DNA from: Topomyia yanbarensis
Lineage: Eukaryota; Arthropoda; Insecta; Diptera; Culicidae
DNA: 64,000 nt
Assembly (NCBI RefSeq): GCF_030247195.1
Contig: NC_080672.1
Location: 71,527,771-71,591,770 of the forward strand
Reading direction: 5' to 3'
Shown here: piece by piece, positions 56,548 through 64,000 of the stretch
Position numbering within the stretch: the first letter of the stretch is position 1
How the letters are laid out: each line of letters starts with the position of its first letter
The notes under the pieces: model-generated
Databases searched by the model: none
What the model saw: the letters and a program-made list of their open reading frames with translations, nothing else
What the model was told of the DNA's origin: nothing
Translations under genes and position numbers: made by a program

Positions 56548-56709
56548 GGGGTTAGTGTGGTATTGTCTCGCACTATAAGATGCTCTAATTGTATCTTCCG
56601 TTATTTTTTTCCAATTTCAACCTCAACGTTCACACGCATACTTTTGAATGTATGCGTAATCGAGCAAAAAAGAATCTGTTTTTTGAAAATTTTATATGAG
56701 ACTGTCCCC
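56548..56709. mobile_element. 162-bp TTAA-bounded centre
   Basis: It lies between TTAA at 56544-56547 and TTAA at 56710-56713. The ends GGGGTTAGTGT and, reverse-complemented, GGGGACAGTCT agree at eight of eleven bases. It may be a tiny TTAA MITE or simply the spacer of the inverted pair. It contains CATACTTTTGAATGTATGCG, a short dyad. Confidence 0.5.
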
Positions 56710-56713
56710 TTAA

Positions 56714-57407
56714 AAGTTCATGCGACCAAGTTGCTTATACGGAAAAAAAATAAAAACTGCCATTTTCCAACCGATTTTGAACAAAAATAGGACGTTGGAT
56801 GCAGAATTAAATGTTCTACCTACTTTTCTATTTAAATGAAGACGTTTTCTAATGGAGTAATTTTCATATTTTTAATGAAAAAATCGCAAAATAATGGGTA
56901 CTTTCACATTGTTGACCCAAAACCGCACAGTACTTTTAACAAAAGTACATAACATAGCATACCACAGGAAAGGTTATTTCTTCTTCTGTCCAAAATGCTT
57001 AGATAAGTTAAAATCTGCTGAAAAATAACAGCGTAAAAAAAATTTCGTGCTGAAAATCCTAAAAAATGTTTTTTTTGCAGTAAATCAAGATTTTGAAAGT
57101 ATATTAAATTGATCAAACGTAGTTTTGTGTTGTACAACACTATACAACCTTTATCAGTTCACTTTAAAAGTGCATTCATTTTATTTTATTGTATTGTAGT
57201 GTACTTGAACGGATCGGTTTCGTCTTAACTTTTTTTTTTTGTTCAGAAAAACCAGGTTGACTAAAAATTGAGTTTTTCGGTGCTCAAAATTTTAAGCAAA
57301 AATTCATTGCAACGAATCGAAAAATTTTTGATGAAAAAGGAACCGTTCAAGTACACGAGAATGTAAATACAAACAATTAAAAAAGTGCCAACTTGGTATA
57401 TTACCCC
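56714..57407. mobile_element. TTAA element, right member of an inverted pair
   Basis: It is flanked by TTAA (56710-56713 and 57408-57411). Reverse-complemented, its outer end reads GGGGTAATATACCAAGTTGG, like GAGGTTATATACAAAGTT of the left member. The inner end reads AGTTCATGCGACC, like GAACTCTTAA/CATGCGAGC of the left member. About 300 bases (TGCGGTTTTGGG, CAACAATGTG, GCTATGTTATGT and others) are inverse copies of the left member at roughly 75-80% by eye. Confidence 0.75.
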
Positions 57408-57411
57408 TTAA

Positions 57412-57539
57412 TGGCATTTTTGTTTTCGACAGTGCACTACACCGGTGTCGTCGGTGCTACGCTGATTCAAACTTGGGTGTAATCAGTCTATACATACATC
57501 GGTGTAGCGTCAAAGAAAAAAGAAAATACTATAAGATAG
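57412..57539. other. Short segment with ACACCGGTGT dyad
   Basis: CTACACCGGTGTCG and CATCGGTGTAGCG lie 60 bases apart around 57438-57510, forming local inverted words. No family recognised. Confidence 0.35.
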
Positions 57540-57772
57540 AGGCGGTGTCTTCGGAAAAGTTGTAGCAAATATTATTGCAAAAAAAATTCTGTGGATATCA
57601 TATATCTATAGCAGAAATTGTTTTCAAGTGTTGGAATATGTTATATGGAAGACCCCCTAAAGTTTTTTTTGTGATAACGTTTTAGCTATTCTCCTACGGA
57701 TTCTTCCACAAAGTTGTTTTCAGTATCGATACATATTTTTTGCGGAACAAAGTAACTTCCTATATGTTTAAT
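57540..57772. repeat. Interspersed repeat W, minus copy
   Basis: Reverse-complemented it follows 40722-40985: AGGAAGTTACTTTGTTCCGC, AACAACTTTGTGGAAGAAT, GGGGGTCTTCCATATAAC, TAATATTTGCTACAACTTTT and CCGAAGACACCG. It is non-coding. The mariner inserted just to its right. Confidence 0.75.
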
Positions 57773-57783
57773 TTAAAAGAATA

Positions 57784-59064
57784 AAGGGCGAACACGAAAT
57801 TATTCCGACACATTCAACAGGGCATAACTTTTTACCATTGGGTGAAAATCAACCAAATTTTGCACACTTTCTCATTGATGTGTGTTGTTTACATGCTGTC
57901 AAACTCGAAGTCGTGTTTTTCGATTCAACGAAAATGGAGGTGAACCAACGCGAGTCGAGAGAACAAATTCTTTCCAAACACCTGGAATTTCCTGACCTGT
58001 CGCACCGGCAGTTGGGAAAAATGTTGAACATTCACCATTCCACCGTCTCCAGAGTGTAGAAGCGGTTCCAGGAGCGGTTGACGTTGGACCACGGCAAAGG
58101 AGCTGGAGTAAAAACCGGGACCGGAGAACAAAAAAACGGAGGGAAAGGTGAAGTGGATGATTAAAGCAAATCCCAACGTCTGAAGCCGTGATTTGGCTAA
58201 AAAGATCGGCATGTCGCAGAGCTACGTCCAGAATGCAAAGAAGAGAGCTGGACTACATATATACAAGGTACAGAACTTTTCAAACCGCGATGAGCGGCAA
58301 CAATCGCCGGCTAAAACTCAAGCACGGAAGCTCTACGAGAAGATGCTGACAAAATATGGCTGCTGTGTGATGGACGACGAAACGTATATAAAAGCCGATT
58401 TTAAGCAAATTCCGGGGTTGGAGTTTTTCACCGGCAAGAGCAAGTTCTATGTGGACGATAAATTTAAGAAGAAGAAAATGTCCAAATATCTCATTTGGCA
58501 GACCATCTACTCTTGCGGACTGAGGAGTAAGCCTTTCGTGACAAAGGGCACAGTAACTGGCGAGATCTACAAATCTGAGTGCCTCGAGAAGCGCCTTTTG
58601 CCGTTATTGCAGCAGCACGACGAAGCTCCGCTATTTTGGCCAGATTTGGCATCATGCCACTATTCTAAAAGTGTCCTGGAGTTGTATGAGGCCAATTCTG
58701 TCCTTTTGTTCCAAAGGACATGAATCCGCCAAACTGTCCGGAGCTGCGCCCGGTGGAGCAGTACTGGGCAATGATGAAGCGGGAACTTCAGAAGAGCAAG
58801 AAGACAGTCAAAGACGAGGACATGTTAAGAAAATGGAAAAAAAACTGAGAAACTGGTACCGGATGACACTGTAAAGATTTTGATGGAGGGCATCAAGCGA
58901 AAATGCGTTCAATTTTACACTCAAGGCTCCATCGATTAACTTTTCTTTTGATTTTTGAAGTAAATATATGTATAAAACTACCCTAAAATTTTGGTTTGAT
59001 TTTAAACATTATAAGAAAATTGGCATGACATTTTCGGTGTCGCAATAATTTCGTGTTCACCCTT
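57784..59064 (+). mobile_element. Tc1/mariner DD37E element, near full length
   Basis: The left TIR AAGGGCGAACACGAAATTAT and the right TIR, reverse-complemented, AAGGGTGAACACGAAATTAT agree at all but one of 20 bases and extend further. Both sides have TA (57782-57783, 59065-59066). The element is 1281 bp, the size usual for this group. The transposase runs from about 57934 (MEVNQRESREQ) through a helix-turn-helix (FPDLSHRQLGKMLNIHHSTV) to the D/D/E domain: CCVMDDETYIKADF, LFWPDLASCHYSKS and, after a one-base loss near 58700, ELRPVEQYWAMMKREL. Allowing for that loss, 37 residues separate the second Asp from the Glu (DD37E, the mosquito-typical ITmD37E group). A TAG near 58058, a frameshift near 58110, a TGA at 58182 and the frameshift at 58700 inactivate it. 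Confidence 0.93.
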
Positions 59065-59066
59065 TA

Positions 59067-60625
59067 TTTTGCTATATTTATGTTTAACTACCACTTCAAA
59101 TAACCCGTTAAAGAGCAAAAGTGCTTTCACCACGACTCCGACTGCTGCTCTTGAGGCACTTCTAAATATCAAACCATTACACATACACCTCAAACAAGAA
59201 GCACTATCATGTGCATACAGACTGCAGGTTACTGGGCTTTGGAACAGTAATCATGTTGATCTTGCTACCAGTCATACACGATTGTAGTCACAAATGGTTA
59301 CATGGGGTGAAGATATTCTTGCTCCCAGCGATATTACACTCACTTTTAGTTTTTCTTACAGGACATTCCATGTGAAGATTCCCTCTCGAGAGGAGTGGTT
59401 GTCTGGTTTTATGGAAAGACAACAACAAACGCAAGTGGTCTGCTACACTAACGATTCTCTGATGGAGGGACGTGCTGGTGCTGGTGTCTACTGCCGTGAA
59501 ATGAGATTGGAACAATCTCACTCACTAGGTAGATACTGTACTGTATTCCAAGCAGAAATCTTTGCGATCATGTGCAGGGTACAATCGGCCCTTCAACTGA
59601 GTTTGTCCGGCAGAGTTATAAACTTCTGCTCCGATAGTCAGGCTGCAATCAAGGCCCTTAGCTCAGACAAATCCCGGTCCAAGCTAGTGATCGCGTGCCG
59701 AACCCAAATCGAAGAACTAAGCATTGTCAACACTATCTACCTTGTCTGGGTGCCCGGACATTGCGGTATTACTGGAAATGAATGGGCTGACGAATTGGAC
59801 AGGGCAGGTTCAGCGATTGACTTCGTTGGTCCTGAGCCCGCGCTGCCAATTTCGACAAGTTGGATAAGCGAAAAAATACGGTCATGGGCTTCGTCTGAGC
59901 ACCGCAATTATTGGAGAAATCTACAAACGTGTCGCCAAACAAAGGAGTTTCTTGAACAACCGTGCCCAGTGATTTCGAAAAATCTCATACATTTTCGAAG
60001 CTCCACTGCGGCATGCTGACCAGGGCTTTAACCAGTCACTGCAAACTCAATTATCACATGGCAACTATTCAGCGCGCTGAGCCTTTTTCATGTGATCTTT
60101 GTGAATCCGACTACGGAACCTCATATCATATGATATGCAACTGTCCAGCGGAAGCGCAATTGCGATTTCGAGTCTTCAGCCGTCCTTATATAGACGAAAC
60201 CATGTTTGGACGACTGAAACTCAGAGACATACTAAAGTTTCTTAACCAATGTGGTAAAGAGCTTTAGGCTTATTCGCAGGCAAGTTGAACTACTTGTGAG
60301 TTTAGCTTACCTGTTGTTTATTTTTGTTTTTGTGCTGTTATTTTTCCCACCCTTCCAATTCTACTTCCCCACACCTCCTTGTCCTTTCCTTCCGCTCAGG
60401 AAATGATGAAAACACACGGCAAGGCACAAATCCCCGACTACATACGGGGAACGTGCCATTTAACCCTTAAATGCGCAATGTTGTTTTAAAACAACATTTC
60501 AAAAACCATCTCAAAATTATCAAAGCAACGTATTAAAGCTGTGCGACAATTTTCAGAAAATTTGAAAAAAATCGGTTTGCTCCTTTAAAGGTTAAGCCAA
60601 TATATTCTGATTCCTGATTCCAGAT
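59067..60625 (+). pseudogene. LINE 3' half: RNase H, zinc finger, 3' UTR
   Basis: 59101-59290 translates to an RT C-terminal segment (TTPTAALEALLNIKPLHIHL). The 241-codon frame 59294-60019 carries an RNase H fold: CYTNDSLMEGRAGAG (residues 50-64), FQAEIFAI (Glu88), FCSDSQAAIKAL (Asp114), WVPGHCGITGNEWAD (His156, Asp166). The first catalytic Asp of the usual TDGS box is Asn here. After a one-base frameshift near 59985 the chain continues (59962-60267) to a Cys/His finger CDLCESDYGTSYHMICNC. A 3' UTR follows and ends in TTCTGATTCCTGATTCC at about 60623, split by a 128-bp MITE. An RNase H at this place fits the I/Loa/Outcast-like group. The 5' half is missing; the mariner lies directly upstream. 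Confidence 0.9.
60464..60591. mobile_element. 128-bp TTAA MITE inside the LINE 3' UTR
   Basis: It is bounded by TTAA (60460-60463 and 60592-60595). The ends are CCCTTAAATG and, reverse-complemented, CCTTTAAAGG. Without it and one TTAA the LINE 3' UTR reads GTGCCATTTAAGCCAATATA. It contains an exact 22-base palindrome at 60477-60498 (half-site AATGTTGTTTT). It is non-coding. Confidence 0.8.
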
Positions 60626-61430
60626 GGTTACTTGGGTAATGTTGGGTTTCGAGATGATCTATAGAGCTCAAAAATTGATGTTTGCCGTCATTCTAAAAAA
60701 ATGGCCGAGACTTCAAAACTCAAAATGGAAACTTTTCCTTTTCATATCAAACTGTACAATGAAAATATTTTTTATTTGCAAAGGTTGTTATAGTAGGATG
60801 TCTACATGTCCAAAATTGATATTCGCAATCATACAAAAATTTAACATGTCGAAGTAATAGTCAAAAATTTGTCGTAATAGATAGGACAGAATTTTTACTA
60901 TAGACAAATCTGAAAACCTTCAGTCTGTGTGCTGTTGGAATAGAAATGTCGCCATCTTGGATTTCAAAATGGCATCAGACATCGATTTTTTGCATCGACT
61001 CATAAAAACCGTATCGAAAATATCCATAATCAATATGGATATAGAGAAATCCGCTAAACCTCTGGCATCTATTCGTCAAGCCCGTTTCGAAAATATACAT
61101 ATTGATTGGGTTATGGAGAATTCAGACCGACGACCGATTTTAGTAACCTTTTTGAAAACTGAACCAAAATAAATTGTGGTGAACATTTTGTCGTCATTCA
61201 ATGTTGAATCACAATATAGAATAATTTCACTTCGTAAATATTCAATGCGCATATTTTTTGGCTCGATTTTCTTCTTTCTATAACACACTTATAAAAAAAC
61301 AAAAAACATAGTGGAATTAAATGGTAGAAAAAAACTATGTTTTTTGGGGTTGGGCCAACGTTTTTGTGAGTGAGAAATACCTATTTAAGTAACATTTGAG
61401 TAGATTTTAACTTGTTAAAAAAATATTTTG
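60626..61430. other. Spacer with CAAAATGG words
   Basis: Repeated phrases such as TTCAAAATGGCATC, AAAATGGCCGAG and CTCAAAATGG suggest a decayed repeat. Frames of 70-81 codons have no domain. Confidence 0.4.
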
Positions 61431-61434
61431 GTTA

Positions 61435-62430
61435 GGGGAACATGGGGAGACTTGACCAGGTTTTCAGCTAAAACTGCATAAATCTCTAAAAAAGCCTTCA
61501 ATTCCCCAAAAATCATCCAGATGTAATGCGCAAAGTTATTGCGCGTCTTCATGATTTTTTGCAAAATTTTTAATTTAATTTTTGAAAAGTTACAAAAGTT
61601 TTTCTGTGATCGTTTTTTCTGGTCAAGTCTCCCCATTGCGGGGAGACTTGACCAAGGCGTGGGGAGACTTGACCAAAAGAATTTTGAAAAATCATAACAA
61701 AAAATAATGACATAAAACATACTGTAATTATTTTTTTCCCTATTGTCGAGATCCTTAGGTAGCAGTAAAAAATATAAAAGAGTTGCATTTGATAAATTTT
61801 GATTTTTTTAAATGCATTTCTTTTTAAGGATTAACTGTACTGCTTGCATTGCATGTTCATACGTCACGAAATCAGTCCCACTATTGCTAACTTTGCTTAC
61901 AAATTTTAAAATATAAAGACTTATGTTTGGGGTGGGATTTTTTTATGGCGTGATTAACATTAACAGTAGATACCAAAGCATAATAAATATTAGGAATTTT
62001 GTATTTTTCTTCAGCTGATCGCCACTTGGTCAAGTCTCCCCATAAAATCTTGGTCAAGTCTCCCCAACATTAGTTATTGCGTTCAATTTCATGCGAATTC
62101 TAGTAATAACTATTCCAATGTTCCAGTTTATGTAAAATCATTTCACTGCTTCACAAGGACTAAGATGGTATATTAGTCCTTTAATAGTAATTAGTAGTCG
62201 AGTAGATATGTCCATACAAAGTTTGATAAAAAATTACATCATTTAATGCAAATTTATTAATCACGTAATATTTTCTGCAAGGAAAGGATTTTTTACTCCA
62301 AACTTTCAAAATTACCTTAAGGGATCGAAACAAGCATAAAAATATTTTTGAAAAAAAATTAAGAATAGAATAGGAGACGCCATAGCCGAAAATAGAATTT
62401 TGCGCTTGGTCAAGTCTCCCCATGTTCCCC
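61435..62430. mobile_element. TA element with perfect 24-bp TIRs and iterated internal box
   Basis: The terminal repeats 61435-61458 and 62407-62430 are exact inverse copies (GGGGAACATGGGGAGACTTG, then ACCA) and abut TA (61433-61434, 62431-62432). The inner half of the TIR, GGGGAGACTTGACC, recurs five more times inside. At 61621-61653 an inverted pair makes an exact 14-bp stem with a 5-nt loop, and a third copy follows at 61661-61674. Two more, as GGTCAAGTCTCCCC, lie at 62028-62041 and 62052-62065. There is no transposase frame. The layout is that of clustered subterminal transposase-binding sites. Confidence 0.88.
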
Positions 62431-62636
62431 TATAGAACGGAACATACGAGTCTTTGAATCAGCTATTGGCACAAAAATAACGTGCGAATATAACACACAA
62501 ATAAAATTTGTCAAAATGTCAGAATGCTATCTGTCAAAAGTTGCAAAGGGGTGCCAACAACCGACCACTGCCGGCAAACGACCACTTTCCGCTACGCAAA
62601 CATGAATGTAGTCTCGCATGCAGTGATGTACTAAAT

Positions 62637-63767
62637 CGGGTTTTTATAATTTTGGGGAAAAAACCCAAGGTTTTTCCCGGTTAAAACGGTTTTTTCGCGG
62701 GAAGATTGGGTTTTTTGCATTTTTTTTGATATTTTAGTAATTGAACATTAATGTATTGTTATCCAAACATTTTTATTTTATTTGTGAGCATTATTGTCAT
62801 AAAGTTTTGCATGTATATGAATTCTGAATGGTTTTCCTCGATTGAATCATTGTTATAGCGGTGATCCAACATTTCTTTACAAATGTTGTACATAAATAAG
62901 TGATAAAACTTTTCAACACGTTTTGGACTGCGTTTCTTGCTGTGAATGCACCTAAACGCACTAAACATTTTTTCTACTGTTGCTGATGTAGTTGATGCCG
63001 AAAGAATTTGGATTGCGATTTGTAAGATTTCTGATTACTGTTCATACGAATGTCAAGGCCCTTTTTTGCATATTACTAACTTTTACTTTTCACCGAACTA
63101 AATAGGCATTTTCTAAATTTTGTGTGAATACGTACCTTATTTCGCTAAAAGTATAGCAACCCCTAAAATGAGTAACAAGCAGAATAAAAGTAGTTTTGGC
63201 ATCACACGATAATTCTAATTTTCACTAGTCGGAGTAACAATGACTATTGTTCCCAGTATTATATGCAGCAAGTTGGAATATGGAATGGACCGGAATTAAA
63301 GTCGTAAAACCCGTTATAAATATACTAGATTGTGAAAATTGGATTTGAACTTCAAGTTTCAAAATCGTCAATAGGAGCTTTTCAATTATGTCATATAGAA
63401 TAAAAACCGTAAAAAAGTATATCCGGCTCTTACAAAGGACTTTTCTTTATCCAACTTTTAATCTTGAATGTAACGTTGTACGGAATTTCCTGTGAGCGAA
63501 TCATACTGGAGGTTCATACTTGCCGACTTTTTCGGGTGAGAATATTCTAAGCGGTTCTCATGCTCAAGGATCTCTATCCGATTTTTACGCTTGATGTTGA
63601 TGCTAGATTTTCAGAGCAGCTTGCACTAGCGCGACTGCCCAAAAATTAAAAAAAAACATTAAATGAACATCATACATTCGATAAAACGAAAAAACCCATA
63701 TTTCGTCCGGTTTAAAATGATTTGGGAAAAAACCCGGTTAAAACCCAAAAATAAAAACCCGGGAAGA
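62637..63767 (-). pseudogene. hAT transposase C-terminal remnant between inverted ends
   Basis: On the minus strand an open stretch at 63020-62760 reads QIAIQILSASTTSATVEKMF and then SAFRCIHSKKRSPKRVEKFY. This follows the hATC dimerisation region (LS-hydrophobic-x-SSATVERxFSxxxxIxxxxR, then an L(Y/F)HLFM-type helix). No DDE part is readable upstream. The outer sequences CGGGTTTTTATAATTTTGGG (62638) and, reverse-complemented, CGGGTTTTTATTTTTGGGTT (63750-63769) are inverted, with further GGTTTTTTCCC-type words inside both, and probably mark the element ends. No 8-bp target duplication is clear. Confidence 0.6.
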
Positions 63768-64000
63768 TGGAATTTTTAAACATGGCACAAACTCACAAGA
63801 AAGATGTAATATTATCATGATCTGGCTATTTAAACCACAAATTCCATTATCGATCATTCAGCGGCTTCCATAAGCGCACACGATTGTCACTAGCAAATGC
63901 ATGATGCTCCAATCGACAGCTGTAACTACGCTGACCCCCTCGATTTCTCAGAAAATCGTAAGACTTTCTCACTACATATTTATGGATGCAAACAAAAGTG
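63768..64000. other. Spacer at window end
   Basis: Nothing recognised. Confidence 0.3.

Overview
The window reads as intergenic or intronic DNA of a dipteran, most probably a culicine mosquito. I base this on a mosquito-type Tc1/mariner transposase with DD37E spacing, on R1-like and other non-LTR retrotransposons close to those of Aedes and Culex, on tRNA-derived SINEs, on many TA- and TTAA-flanked miniature elements, and on AT-rich, stop-rich spacer. There is no operon, CRISPR array or intact host gene. Almost every long reading frame is part of a decayed transposon or a chance or antisense frame.

Layout. 1-4.6 kb: AT-rich spacer, a 16-bp minisatellite, AAAAATGTAA arrays and two miniature inverted-repeat elements (MITEs). 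4.8-13.2 kb: a minus-strand LINE fragment, an 18-bp minisatellite, a second copy of the 3.1-4.6 kb repeat, a LINE end fragment with a 27-bp perfect inverted repeat beside it, a TTAA MITE and a long interspersed repeat. 13.2-17.5 kb: a dead R1-clade LINE with an internal duplication and a repetitive 3' region. 17.5-24.9 kb: apparently unique spacer, a hAT MITE, and a 3.4-kb interval with hAT-like ends that holds SINEs and 1.4 kb of T-rich DNA. 24.9-27.7 kb: two LINE fragments and a repeat. 27.7-34.7 kb: mostly unrecognised spacer with a split duplication. 34.7-39.5 kb: two I-like LINE fragments, GATTAC-rich tracts and a SINE. 40.6-46.8 kb: a cluster of inverted-repeat DNA elements, some nested. 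47.3-55 kb: SINEs, a pair of 0.9-kb repeats of which one carries a mariner, a Jockey-like fragment and one candidate exon. 55.2-60.6 kb: an inverted pair of TTAA elements, a nearly full-length DD37E mariner, and the RNase H end of a LINE with a 128-bp MITE in its 3' UTR. 60.6-64 kb: a 1-kb element with perfect 24-bp terminal inverted repeats (TIRs) and a hAT remnant.

The clearest undescribed-looking signal is a group of TA-flanked elements at 44.1, 45.8 and 61.4 kb, with possible partial members at 8.4 and 38.5 kb. Their ends share one architecture: GGGGAA- or GGGTAA-like outer bases, then a GGGG core, then a (T/C)GACC-like box. The core motif recurs inside each element. One member retains what looks like a Pipsqueak-type helix-turn-helix, which suggests a pogo-like origin. 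Several insertions can be dated relative to their hosts because an uninterrupted copy of the target lies elsewhere in the window.

All alignments were made by eye, so family names, identities and boundaries are approximate, and I cannot say which families are already catalogued.
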